Assembly (NCBI GenBank): GCA_030681645.1
Contig: JAUXRX010000042.1
Span: forward strand, 207,534 to 271,533
DNA from: Archangium sp.
GTDB lineage: Bacteria; Myxococcota; Myxococcia; Myxococcales; Myxococcaceae
Length of the DNA: 64,000 nucleotides
Direction: 5' to 3'
Below the pieces are notes generated by a model. That model was not told the origin of the DNA. It saw only the letters and a program-made list of their open reading frames with translations, and searched no databases. Positions within the stretch are counted from its first letter, which is position 1. Each line of letters starts with the position of its first letter. The position numbers and the translations under genes were made by a program. This document shows positions 53,625 to 62,480 of this stretch, piece by piece.

Positions 53625-55934
53625 ATGCTCCGAATTCTACCCGTTCTCCTCGCTGCCTTCCTCTCCACCCCGGCGCTGGCCGCCACCCTCACCGTCACCA
53701 CGCCCGCCGACGAGCTCAACGCCGACGGCGACTGCTCGCTGCGCGAGGCGGTGCAGGCGGCGAACAGCGACGCGGCGGTCGACGCCTGCGGCCCGGGCAG
53801 CGTCGGCGCCGACACCATCCTCCTGCCGGCGGGCACCTACGTGCTGACCCTCACCGGCGCGAGCGAGGACGCCAACGCGACCGGCGACCTCGACATCACC
53901 CAGCCACTCACCCTCGCGAAGACCGGCTCCGGCACCGTCACCCTCGACGGCAACCTCACCGACCGCATCGTGCACGTGCTCGGCGGCGCGGTCACCCTGA
54001 GCGGACTCACCCTCACCCGCGGCAGGCCGCCCAACGCGGTCACCGGCAGCGGCCAGGCTGGCGGCGCGGTGCTCAACGCCGGCACGCTCACCGTCTCCGG
54101 CTGCGCCTTCAGCAGCAACACTGCGGGGCGGGGGAAGGACGACATGAGCTTCCCGACCCATGGTGGGGCCGGAGGCGCCATCTCCTCGAGCGGCGCGCTG
54201 AGCGTCACCGACAGCAGTTTCGGCAACAACGCCGCCGGCCGCGGAGGAGATGTGACGGCCTTCAGCAACTCCAACTTCCCGGGTGACGGCGGCCCGGGGG
54301 GAGCGATCTCTTCGACCGGCGCGGTGGTCGTCACCCGCTCGACCTTCACCCAGAACACCGCCGGCGCGGCGGGCGCGGCGACCATGGGGGGCACCGGGGG
54401 CTTCTTTGCCTCCGGCGGGCTGGGCGGCGGTATCGCTTCACAGGGCGCCGGCACCACCCTGACCGTGGTGGACTCCTCGTTCTCCGGCAACCTCGGCGGC
54501 CCCAGCAGCGGCTTCATCAACCACGGCGGCGGCATCGCCAAGACGAGCGGCAATCTCACCGTGAGGGGCAGCACCTTCACCGCCAACAGCGGTCAGCTGG
54601 GCGGCGGAGTGTTCAGCACCGGCGCCACGGTCACGATGGTGAACTCGACCTTCCTGTCCAACACCTCGACGCTGCGCGGAGGCGGCTTCGCGAACGACAG
54701 CGGGCCGGCGTCGGTGAGCAGCAGCACCTTCTACGGCAACAAGGGCGGCGGGGTGGCGACCCAGCTCAGCGGCACCCTGACGCTCAAGGGCTCGCTCAAC
54801 GCGGGCAACCGCAACGTGGCCGACACCGGGTACCTCGACTGCGAGGCCCTCAGCGCGCAGCTCGTCTCCGCCGGCTCGAACCTGCTCGGCTCCGGCACCG
54901 GCTGCACCGCTGCGGGGAGCGACCAGGCGGTGACGCCGTCGACCGTGGCGGGCACGGTGGTGAGCACGATGCTCGCGTCCAACGGCGGCCCCACCCAGAC
55001 GCTGGCGCTGCCGAGCGGCAGCCCGGCGATCGACCTGGGCTCGTGCACCGACGTGGCCGGCGCGGTCGTCGCCACCGATCAGCGCGGGCTGCCCCGCCCC
55101 GCCGATGGCTGCGACGTGGGTGCGTTCGAGACCAACGTGGTCACGCCGATCGTGCTGCGGGTGAGCCCGGAGCCCGCCGGCGCGAGCTGCGCGGCGGGCG
55201 GGCAGCGGCTCCAGTTCGGGCAGGACGACGGCGGGGGCGGCGGGGTGGTGCTGGACGGCGTGCTGCAGGACGGCGAGGTCGACCAGACTCAGTACCTCTG
55301 CAACGGAGCCGACGGCTTTGGCGCGCTGGTGGCGACCACTGCGGTGATGAACGGCGACGCGACGTGCCCGGCGGGCGGGGTGAAGGTCGAGTCTGGCCGC
55401 GACGACGACCGTGACGGCACGCTGCAGCCCGCGGAGGTGGACGCCACCTCGTACGCGTGCAACGGGGAGCCCGGAGCGGCGGCAGCGAACGGCAGGTCTT
55501 CGCTGAGCAAACTCACCGTGCTGGCGGTGGGAGACACCCACTGCGCCTTCGGTGGCGCCCAGCTCGACGTGGGGCTGGACGACGACGGCGACGGGGGGCT
55601 GGCCGCCACCGAGATCGACTCGACCGCGTACCTCTGCACCAGCGCGCCGGGCAGGTCGGCGCTGACGAAGCTGACGGTGCTGGCGGCGGGCGACACCCAC
55701 TGCGCCGCTGGCGGGACGCAGCTCGAGGTGGGCGTCGACGACGACGGCGACGGCTCGCTCAGCGCGGCGGAGGTCGACACCACCGCGTGGCTGTGCAACG
55801 GGCTTCCCGGCGCGGCGGGCCCCGCAGGTCCCCAGGGTGTCGAGGGTGAAGCCGGTCAGAAGGGCGGCTGCCAGGCCGCCCCCGGAGCGCTGGTGATGCT
55901 CGCGGCGCTGGTGCTCCGCCGCCGGCGGCGCTGA
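53625..55934 (+). CDS. CSLREA beta-helix protein with DUF7151-like repeats and MYXO-CTERM-like tail
   Basis: 769 residues from ATG 53625. Signal peptide MLRILPVLLAAFLSTPALAA. The CSLREA domain is recognised by TPADELNADGDCSLREAVQA near residue 30. A right-handed beta-helix follows (about 110-500) with repeated GGAI(S/F)SxG-type turns and a choice-of-anchor-like region. Residues about 510-735 hold four repeats of C-x2-GG...DDGDG...E(V/I)D-x5-L/YCNG. The C-terminus (KGGCQAAPGALVMLAALVLR followed by Arg-rich residues) matches MYXO-CTERM sorting signals, processed by myxosortase and lipidated on the Cys. Surface anchoring is therefore likely; the role may be adhesive. Confidence 0.85.
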   Translation: MLRILPVLLAAFLSTPALAATLTVTTPADELNADGDCSLREAVQAANSDAAVDACGPGSVGADTILLPAGTYVLTLTGASEDANATGDLDITQPLTLAKTGSGTVTLDGNLTDRIVHVLGGAVTLSGLTLTRGRPPNAVTGSGQAGGAVLNAGTLTVSGCAFSSNTAGRGKDDMSFPTHGGAGGAISSSGALSVTDSSFGNNAAGRGGDVTAFSNSNFPGDGGPGGAISSTGAVVVTRSTFTQNTAGAAGAATMGGTGGFFASGGLGGGIASQGAGTTLTVVDSSFSGNLGGPSSGFINHGGGIAKTSGNLTVRGSTFTANSGQLGGGVFSTGATVTMVNSTFLSNTSTLRGGGFANDSGPASVSSSTFYGNKGGGVATQLSGTLTLKGSLNAGNRNVADTGYLDCEALSAQLVSAGSNLLGSGTGCTAAGSDQAVTPSTVAGTVVSTMLASNGGPTQTLALPSGSPAIDLGSCTDVAGAVVATDQRGLPRPADGCDVGAFETNVVTPIVLRVSPEPAGASCAAGGQRLQFGQDDGGGGGVVLDGVLQDGEVDQTQYLCNGADGFGALVATTAVMNGDATCPAGGVKVESGRDDDRDGTLQPAEVDATSYACNGEPGAAAANGRSSLSKLTVLAVGDTHCAFGGAQLDVGLDDDGDGGLAATEIDSTAYLCTSAPGRSALTKLTVLAAGDTHCAAGGTQLEVGVDDDGDGSLSAAEVDTTAWLCNGLPGAAGPAGPQGVEGEAGQKGGCQAAPGALVMLAALVLRRRRR

Positions 55935-56078
55935 GGCGGCCGCAGGTCGCGCGACGCTCAACGTCTTCGTCGCGGGATTTCTATGCCGGGCCGCGGGAAT
56001 TGACGGCTCTCACAGCCTGGCGCTGCTGCCCTTCATCGCGTCATTCCCATCGTGGTGCGGCTGCCGTAGCTTCATTCC

Positions 56079-56843
56079 ATGCGGGCTGCTGGGCTGCTGC
56101 TGTGCGTCGCCTTCTCCGCAGGCTGTGGCCGCTCACCCCTGAGCGTGCCCGACGCCGGGCAGGACGCCGGGGAGCCCTGCCCGTTCGCCAGCGTCGGTCG
56201 CGCGTGCGGCATCGAGCCGCTCCTCGACCCTGCGGAACTCTGTCTCAGTCCCCGCCGGGACCCCGAAGCCGAGTGGCTCGCCATTGAGGCCGGCGGGACG
56301 TTCCTCGCCGACCAGCAGCTCTATGAGCGGGCGCATCGCGAGTTGGCCGACATTCGCGCGCGGTGGGATGCCGGCGTCTTCGTCCGCGCGCGCCCTCCCT
56401 TCGCCTCCGGGCTCATCGTTCAGGGCGGCGACCCCAACGCGCTGGTGGCCGATCCCTCGTTCAACTGCTTTCTACGCACCTACCGGGGCCGCGCCACGGC
56501 GGTCCCCTCATCGTTCCTCCCCTGGACGGAGGTGGAATTCGAGGGCGTGCTCGACGTGAGGATGCTCATTCCCGAGGTCGAGCGAATCTCTCGGGTGGCG
56601 ACGTACACGAACTCTCTTCTGGGTGATGGGCCCGACATCTGTTTCTCGGTCGATGACGCGGGGGTCGCGACCTGGATCTTCGATGACGCCGGCGGCGATT
56701 GCCCCTCGGGCTGCACCGAGCACCACTACACCGGCTTCAGCAGCAGCCCCGGCGGTACCCTCAGCCACCTTGGCACCTCGCCCGAAGGCATGCCCCGCCC
56801 GGCGTGGTTCTCCAACGCGCGCGCGTGCACCGATGACCTCTGA
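56079..56843 (+). CDS. lipoprotein of unknown function (254 aa)
   Basis: MRAAGLLLCVAFSAGCGR is a lipoprotein signal (SAGC). The mature part has scattered cysteines, an Arg/Trp-rich helix (YERAHRELADIRARWDAGVF) and strands such as TAVPSSFLPWTEVEFEGVLD; CPSGCTEHHYTGF lies near the end. No recognised domain. Transcribed alone between two intergenic regions. Confidence 0.72.
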   Translation: MRAAGLLLCVAFSAGCGRSPLSVPDAGQDAGEPCPFASVGRACGIEPLLDPAELCLSPRRDPEAEWLAIEAGGTFLADQQLYERAHRELADIRARWDAGVFVRARPPFASGLIVQGGDPNALVADPSFNCFLRTYRGRATAVPSSFLPWTEVEFEGVLDVRMLIPEVERISRVATYTNSLLGDGPDICFSVDDAGVATWIFDDAGGDCPSGCTEHHYTGFSSSPGGTLSHLGTSPEGMPRPAWFSNARACTDDL

Positions 56844-56934
56844 CTGGAGCCGATTCCGGTTGCCGTCGCACCGAGATCATCGGCGCCCTCGATGTCTTGA
56901 TCACCGGCTTCCAATGAGAACGCGCTGAACGTCA

Positions 56935-57195
56935 GTGCGGGCGATTCGCGGCCTGGAAGAACTCGATCACCACGGCCCCGATCTGCAGGACCATCACGGC
57001 CACGCCCAGGCCGGAGAGACCGACTGCGACGATCGCCGCGCTGCGGATCAACGACGCTCGGCTCCCGAGGGGGCTTCAGAACGGAACGACCTACCGCGTG
57101 GCGATGCGCGCCTGCGACGTCGCGGGTGGGTGCTGGCAGATCTCAGGACAGCCAGAGAGCGACAGCACCACGACGGCGAGGTGGTGGGTTCGCAT
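56935..57195 (-). pseudogene. decayed gene: lipoprotein signal plus membrane-helix remnant
   Basis: Two coding-like pieces lie on one strand. ATG 57195 starts MRTHHLAVVVLSLSGCPEIC and stops at 57091. A second frame, open from a TGA at about 57080 down to 56935, encodes ASLIRSAAIVAVGLSGLGVA followed by VMVLQIGAVVIEFFQAANRPH, a membrane helix without a normal start codon. They would form one small gene if a frameshift and a stop were undone. The rest of the 438-bp gap holds nothing identifiable. Confidence 0.38.
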
Positions 57196-57281
57196 GCCGC
57201 GACCTTGTGGCCGAGGTCCACGAAGGCCGGCAAGGCAGTCGCGGCGGGATGGTTGCGGGAGCGTCGAGGGACCCGGTGGCG

Positions 57282-58574
57282 TCACGCTGACGGCGCGGGC
57301 GCCATGTCGGCGTGGTCCTCGAGCTCGGCCTTGATCCGCCCGCGCATCTGCTCGCGGAACGCGTTCACCGACTCGAAGAACGCCGACATCATCAGCACCC
57401 AGTCATACATGCCTCGATCCGTCAGCCGGTACGAGGTCGCGTCTTCTTCGATCGCGCCGATCAACTTGAACGCGGTGAGCGTGGGCCAGAGCGCCCGCTC
57501 GAAGCGCTTGCCGTAGTGCTCGTGGATCCAGGGCTTGTCGAGCTTGAGCCCGAACATGCGCATCAGGAACGTCTGCTTCAGCTGCTCGGACGGGCTGAGC
57601 GGGCGGTGGCCGGTGATGCCGGTGAGCCCCCGCCCGACGCGATCGATGTACGAGTGAATGGAGAAGGTGGTCGCGTACATCGTGCCGCCCACGTAGCTGA
57701 ACGCGCCCGAGCCGAGGCCGACGTAGTCTTCCGCTTCCACGATGTACTCGTCGATGGCGCCCGCGTTGCGCGAGAAGCACCAGCCGGACTGCGGCGTGAA
57801 GGCCGGCCTCAGCTTGCCCAGGATGAGGTCGTAGAACCCGCGCAGCCTCGTCGGGTCCGGCTTGCCCATCGCCTGGTTCATCTTGAGCGTAGTGCTCTTC
57901 GCCGACATCAGCGGGTAGAGCGAGACCTGGTTGGCCTTGAGCCTCAGCACCACGTCGAGGTCGCGCTCGAGCGACGCACGGTCCTGGTGGGGCAGGTTGT
58001 AGATCATGTCGACGTTCAGGGTGGCGAAGTGCGGCGCGGCCGCCTCGAGGTGCTCGATGATCTCCCGGCTCGAGCCGTACTTCTCGTAGCGGTCCATCTC
58101 GCGCAGCAGGCGATCGTCGAAGCTCTGCACGCCCACCGAGAGCCGGTTCACGCCCACCGCCTTCAGCTGCTCGATGACGTCGGGGCGCAGGTCCTTCGGG
58201 TTGGTCTCGACCGAGATGTCCTTCACCGGGAACAGCTCGCGGATCAGCTGGAGCGTCTCGATCAGCTCGGGCGGCGACACCGTGGGCGTGCCACCCCCGA
58301 CGTACACGTTCGAGAAGACGAAGCCGTCGCGGTGGTAGCGGCGCAGCTCGGCGCGCAGCGCAGAGAAGTAGCGGCGCGCGGTCTCGCGGCGGTACTGCAC
58401 CCGGTGAAACGAACAGAAGGGGCAGAGCACCTCGCAGAAGGGCACGTGCAGGTAGAGCGACACCGGGCGCCCAGGCGCCGTGGGCACCGTGGCGCCGTCG
58501 TCGCGCAGCTTCATCGCGTGCCGCGTCTGCCACCGGAAGGCGGCCAACACCGTCGTGTCGATGAGCGAGCTCAT
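57282..58574 (-). CDS. HemN/HemW-family radical SAM protein
   Basis: 430 residues. SLYLHVPFCEVLCPFCSFHR carries the CxxxCxxC cluster motif of radical SAM enzymes, here in the HemN-type form with the following aromatic-Cys. YVGGGTPTVSP is the SAM-binding GGGTP motif, and ISVETNPKDL plus LSVGVQSFDDRLLREMDR are the next conserved segments. A C-terminal HemN-type domain is present (about 320-420). It could be a coproporphyrinogen dehydrogenase, a HemW haem chaperone or a related haem-using enzyme; these cannot be separated by eye. The N-terminus has about 40 extra residues. Confidence 0.87.
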   Translation of the reverse strand: MSSLIDTTVLAAFRWQTRHAMKLRDDGATVPTAPGRPVSLYLHVPFCEVLCPFCSFHRVQYRRETARRYFSALRAELRRYHRDGFVFSNVYVGGGTPTVSPPELIETLQLIRELFPVKDISVETNPKDLRPDVIEQLKAVGVNRLSVGVQSFDDRLLREMDRYEKYGSSREIIEHLEAAAPHFATLNVDMIYNLPHQDRASLERDLDVVLRLKANQVSLYPLMSAKSTTLKMNQAMGKPDPTRLRGFYDLILGKLRPAFTPQSGWCFSRNAGAIDEYIVEAEDYVGLGSGAFSYVGGTMYATTFSIHSYIDRVGRGLTGITGHRPLSPSEQLKQTFLMRMFGLKLDKPWIHEHYGKRFERALWPTLTAFKLIGAIEEDATSYRLTDRGMYDWVLMMSAFFESVNAFREQMRGRIKAELEDHADMAPAPSA

Positions 58575-58713
58575 GGCTTCGCTCGGATTCTAACCGGCCA
58601 GGACCCGGGGCGTCGGCGCCAAGGGTAATGGTGGCCATCAGCCCGGCGGACCTCACACGACCTGCTCAATCGAGGTCCTTGAAGCGCACGGGGGCTTCGT
58701 TCATGAGGAACCC

Positions 58714-59133
58714 ATGACGCCGCAAGGGCAGATCAATGCACCGCAGCCGGGGTGGTTCGCGCGCAACTGGATGTGGGTGGTGGGGGTCGGCTGCCTGGTG
58801 CCGTTGCTGTGCTGCTCGACGCTCTCGGTGGTGATGGCCCTCCTGCCTTCGGAACAGGACGCCGCTCGCGTCGACTGCGGCACTCCGGGGCCGGCCGGCG
58901 TCGACTGCGACCTGCAACGCACCTCGGGCACCGGTTCACTCGAGGCGTGCTGGGACCTCGACCTCATCTGCGCCAACGGGGCGATGATGTCCGCCCACCA
59001 CTGCGGCTCCATCGCTGCCGGCCAGAGCGCCGCGAAGGTGAACATGCCCGTCTCCGGCTTCTCGAATCAGGACGCGTGTGACGCCCCGAAGTCGGGAGTG
59101 GTGATGCGCCTGACCGTGCGCACGGTGGAGTAG
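58714..59133 (+). CDS. single-span membrane protein with Cys-rich outer domain (139 aa)
   Basis: MTPQGQINAPQPGWFARNWM precedes a membrane segment (WVVGVGCLVPLLCCSTLSVV), a form common to short myxobacterial proteins. The outer part has six cysteines (VDCGTPGPAGVDCDL, CWDLDLICANGAM, HHCGSIAAG) and ends VVMRLTVRTVE, a small beta domain. No family name recognised. Confidence 0.68.
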   Translation: MTPQGQINAPQPGWFARNWMWVVGVGCLVPLLCCSTLSVVMALLPSEQDAARVDCGTPGPAGVDCDLQRTSGTGSLEACWDLDLICANGAMMSAHHCGSIAAGQSAAKVNMPVSGFSNQDACDAPKSGVVMRLTVRTVE

Positions 59134-59288
59134 CAGCGCTGCGGGCCCGCGCAGGCGGTGCGTCACGCGCGCGCTGCGCCGTGCGGTCTCGCGGTCTTGC
59201 AGCGGCACGGCAGATGCCTGTCCCTTCACCGAGACCACCACGCTCGCCCCTGCTGGGCCGCGGGTCGTCGCGGAAAGAAGGAGACGTC

Positions 59289-59447
59289 ATGATCAACCTG
59301 CTCTGGGCACTGGCTGCCGTGTTCCTCGTGTTGTGGGTGCTCGGCATTTCCATGAACTTCACCGTCGGCGGGCTCATTCACGTGTTGCTCGTGCTGGCGA
59401 TCATCTCGGTCCTGGTGCGGTTGATCACCGGGCGCCGCGTCGTCTGA
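59289..59447 (+). CDS. small membrane protein, DUF5670 (lmo0937) family
   Basis: 52 residues, MINLLWALAAVFLVLWVLGI, with two membrane helices separated by a short Gly turn (MNFTVGGLIHVLLVLAI) and a basic end (RLITGRRVV). This matches the lmo0937/DUF5670 family, often stress-induced. An aaggag site lies 6 bases before the ATG. The next gene starts 13 bp later. Confidence 0.85.
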   Translation: MINLLWALAAVFLVLWVLGISMNFTVGGLIHVLLVLAIISVLVRLITGRRVV

Positions 59448-59460
59448 AAGGGGCATCGTC

Positions 59461-59736
59461 ATGAGCACGAAGAACGTCATCACGGAAACCGGACATCGGA
59501 TCCACGAAGCCGCCCAGAAGCTCGGGCACGGCGTCCAGGAAGCCGCCACGAAGGCGGCGCACAAGGCCGGCGAGGCCGCCACGCCGAACAAGACCGAGGA
59601 GGCCGTGGCGAAGGTCGGGAACGTGGCCAAAGAGACGGTGCAGAAGGCGGGTCACGCCATCGACGAAGCGGCCCTGAAGGCGAAGAACGCCGTCGGTGAA
59701 CTGGCGAACAAGGCCGCGGAGAAGCTCAACAAGTAG
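59461..59736 (+). CDS. LEA-like amphipathic helical protein (91 aa)
   Basis: The product begins MSTKNVITETGHRIHEAAQK and continues as repeating 11-residue-type amphipathic segments rich in Ala, Lys and Glu (EAATKAAHKAGEAATPNKTE, VGELANKAAEKLNK). Such group-3 LEA-like or CsbD-neighbour proteins protect membranes or proteins during desiccation or starvation. Coupled to the DUF5670 gene 13 bp upstream. Homology is compositional only. Confidence 0.7.
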   Translation: MSTKNVITETGHRIHEAAQKLGHGVQEAATKAAHKAGEAATPNKTEEAVAKVGNVAKETVQKAGHAIDEAALKAKNAVGELANKAAEKLNK

Positions 59737-59740
59737 CCGG

Positions 59741-60987
59741 CTACTGCGCGCAGCGGGCGAAGCTCACCTTCAAGCGCTCGCGGTCCGCGGGGCTCAGACC
59801 GCTCACCACGGCGACGCAGCGCTCTTTGAGCAGCGTCGTCAGCTCGTCCTGCTTGCCCAGGGCCTCGAGCACCAGCGCCCGCACGGCGGGCGCGTCTTCG
59901 TGGTCCAGCCGCTCGAGCGCGAGCCCGGGCTGACCGGCGCGCAGCAGCAGCCTCGCCTGGGCGCTCGGTTTCCAGGGTTGCTCCACGGCGAGGAAGGCGG
60001 CGGCACCCACGACGAGCGAGAGGAGCACGGCCAACACCGGGAGCGGGTTGCGCCGCTGCCTCGGCGGCTTGAAGGTGGGGACGGCAGCGCTCATCACCGT
60101 CGGCGGCAGGATGTCTTCCATCATCACGGGCATCACCGGGCTGAGGATGCTCACCAGCGCCGCGCCATCGGCGGGGCGGCGCGAGGGTTCCTTCTCCAGG
60201 CAGCGCTCCACCAGCTCGGCCAGCTCGTCGGGCACCTTGCCGCGCAGTGATGGCGGCTTCTTCTCGGTGTGCTGCGTGACGAAGTCATGCACCTCGGGCC
60301 CGTTGAACGGGAGCACCCCGGTCAGCATGTAATAGGCGGTGATGCCGAAGCCGTAGACGTCCGTGCGGGGATCCGCCGGCAACCCGCGCAGCTGCTCTGG
60401 AGCCGCGTACGCGGGCGTCGCCGCCACCATGCCGAGTTCGACACGAACGAACGCCCATCGCCTTCGAGCAGGTCGGCGTCGAAGATGCGCGCCAGCCCGA
60501 AGTCGAGAATGCGCACCTGCTTCCCTTCGGGGCCGTCGCTGAGCATCACGTTCTCGGCCTTGAAGTCGCGGTGCACCACGCCCTTGCCGTGGATGGCCGC
60601 CAGCCCCTCGGCCAGCTGCAGCAGCAGGCGCGTTGCCTCGCGCGGCTCCAGCGGGTGTCCCGCGATCGCCTCGTCGAGCCGCACGCCTTCGACGAACTCG
60701 AGCACCACCACCGTGCCCTCGGGGCCATCGGTCTCGAAGTCGAGGATCCGCACCACCGAGGGGTGCTCGATGGACGAGTGGATGAGCGCCTCGCGCTTGA
60801 AGCGCGCCTGGGCCTCGGGCTGCGTCGGGCCCTTGCGGGTGATGACCTTGAGCGCGACCTTGCGGTTCAGCGAGAGCTGCTCGGCCAGATACACCTCGGC
60901 GCTCCCGCCCGAGCCCAGGGGCTTGAGCACCCGATACCGCCCGCCGAGCACCGTCATCTCGCGACGGGGAAGCGGGGGAGGACTCAC
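59741..60987 (-). pseudogene. Ser/Thr protein kinase split by a frameshift
   Basis: GTG at 60987 opens a kinase: glycine loop LGSGGSAEVYLAE, lysine VALKVITRKG, catalytic loop HRDFKAENVML and magnesium loop ILDFGLARIF. After LLEGDGRSFV at about 60440-60455 the frame leaves coding sequence. The rest, in another frame ending at 59741, resumes with RVELGMVAATPAYAAPEQLR, DVYGFGITAYYMLTG, a membrane span (LPVLAVLLSLVVGAAAFLAV) and a short outer domain. The junction contains ttcgttcg; a third TTCG unit would restore one frame of about 415 codons. The GTG overlaps the OmpA-like gene's stop. Confidence 0.8.
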
Positions 60988-61811
60988 GGTGCGCTGCCCT
61001 TTGCCGGGGGCGAGGGCAGGGTGGCCTTCTTCGTCTGCAGCGGCGGCAGCAGGAGGATCTCGATGCGCCGGTTCGCGGCCCGGCCCTTGGGCGTCGCGTT
61101 GGTGGCGAGCGGGCGGTACTGGCCGTAGCCCGCGGCGAGCAGGCGCCCCGGCTTCACCGCTGCCTTCTCGGTGAGAAAGCGCACCACGTTCACCGCGCGC
61201 GCGGTCGAGAGTTCCCAGTTGGTGGCGAACTTCGCCTTGAGGTCCGGCAGCGTGATGGGCGCGTCGTCGGTGTGCCCGGAGATCTGTATCTGGCGATCTT
61301 CCACGCCGGTGAGGATGGCGCCGAGCCGCGTCAGCACCTCTTCCCCCCGCGGCGAGACCTCGGCCTGCGCGGAATCGAAGAGCACCTTGTCCACCAGGTC
61401 CACCTGGATGCGCCCCTCGCTCTGCGAGAGCCGCACGTCACCGCGCTTGATCTCGGCGGCCATCTTGTCTTCGAGCGAGTTGTAGGTGGCGGTGAGGCGC
61501 TTGAGCTCCTCTTCGCGCTGCTCGAGCGTGGTGGTCAGCTCGGTCGTCTTGTTCTCCAGCTCGCTGGCCTTGCTCGCCAGCGCGTCGCGTTCCTTGCCCA
61601 GGTCGGTGAGCTTCGTGTTGCTGGCCTCGAGCTCCTTCTGGCAATCAGAGGCGCGCTTCGAGGCCGCTTCGATGGCGGTGATGCCCTCGGCCTGCAGCGC
61701 CTGGGTCGCCTCGAGCCGCTGCATCGCCCAGTAGCCCGCGGCGATCGCGGCCACCAGCGTGAGCACCCACAACAGCCACGGTAGCTTGCTGCCCTTCTTT
61801 TCGTCGCTCAT
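60984..61811 (-). CDS. OmpA/MotB-like peptidoglycan-binding protein with coiled coil
   Basis: 275 residues from ATG 61811. A membrane anchor (LPWLLWVLTLVAAIAAGYWA) is followed by a long coiled coil (about 40-140, with LEQREEELKRLTATYNSLED). The OmpA-like C-terminal domain runs to about 260: KVLFDSAQAEVSPRGEEVL, the peptidoglycan-binding ISGHTDDAPI, NWELSTARAVNVVRFL and a closing NRRIEILLLP. It is probably periplasmic and links inner membrane to cell wall. It overlaps the broken kinase gene by four bases, so the kinase and this protein formed one operon. Confidence 0.9.
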   Translation of the reverse strand: MSDEKKGSKLPWLLWVLTLVAAIAAGYWAMQRLEATQALQAEGITAIEAASKRASDCQKELEASNTKLTDLGKERDALASKASELENKTTELTTTLEQREEELKRLTATYNSLEDKMAAEIKRGDVRLSQSEGRIQVDLVDKVLFDSAQAEVSPRGEEVLTRLGAILTGVEDRQIQISGHTDDAPITLPDLKAKFATNWELSTARAVNVVRFLTEKAAVKPGRLLAAGYGQYRPLATNATPKGRAANRRIEILLLPPLQTKKATLPSPPAKGSAP

Positions 61812-61937
61812 GTCGGCCCCCACGGGAAATTGGTGGCCGGACCATAGCGGCGTGACGCGAAGACCCGAACCCCACAATGGGGGCACGGAACCTACAGCGC
61901 TGCTCCCTCCAGTCCGCTCGGGATGAGCGGGTCGCGG

Positions 61938-62276
61938 TCAGCCTTGATCGACGGGCACGCTCAGGCCGGGCTGCGTGCCTTCATCGAGCTCGGGCTCGAG
62001 CGACTGGCCGACCTGGAAGTACTGCCACAGCCGGGCGGCCAGGGCCTGCTTCATGTCGACGAGCTCGGCGCGCCGGGTGGCGAAGTCCAGCAGCGCATCG
62101 GCCAGCGCCACCGGGTCGCCCGTCTTCTCCCCCGCAAGGCGCACGAAGTCGGCGTGCGCGCTCGACTCGAACAGCCCGCAGAACAACACGAAGGCCCACG
62201 ATCGCTCGATGTCCTCGGCGAGGGGGGCGTTGACCAGCACCGTCTGCAACAACGTCGGTTCATCAGGCAGCTGCAT
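61938..62276 (-). CDS. hypothetical protein (112 aa)
   Basis: MQLPDEPTLLQTVLVNAPLA starts a mostly helical soluble protein (SWAFVLFCGLFESSAHADFV, DALLDFATRRAELVDMKQAL), without signal or membrane segment. Composition and third-position bias are coding-like. No recognised family. It lies between the OmpA-like gene (same strand, 126 bp downstream) and the HD-GYP gene (divergent). Confidence 0.62.
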   Translation of the reverse strand: MQLPDEPTLLQTVLVNAPLAEDIERSWAFVLFCGLFESSAHADFVRLAGEKTGDPVALADALLDFATRRAELVDMKQALAARLWQYFQVGQSLEPELDEGTQPGLSVPVDQG

Positions 62277-62480
62277 GCGGCCCTGCGCCTAGCACATCCA
62301 CCCCGCGCGTCACGGCTTCCGAACGCGACGCATGGCGTGCGCGCAACACCCCAACGAGTGCGCAACTCATGCGACCGGCCTCGGACTGAACCCCCTGAAT
62401 GTTCAGAACCTGTTGCCCGGGCCCAGCTCCTGCAAGCAAACGCGCACTCGAAATGGTGGGGAGAAGGCAGCAAGTCGTCG

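Noticed and set aside
46172..57291. A 19-bp exact direct repeat (ccggtggcgtcacgctgac) at 46172-46190 and 57273-57291
   Set aside because: Each copy ends a gene on a different strand; with GC-rich DNA of this length one chance match of that size is plausible and no element boundary is visible.
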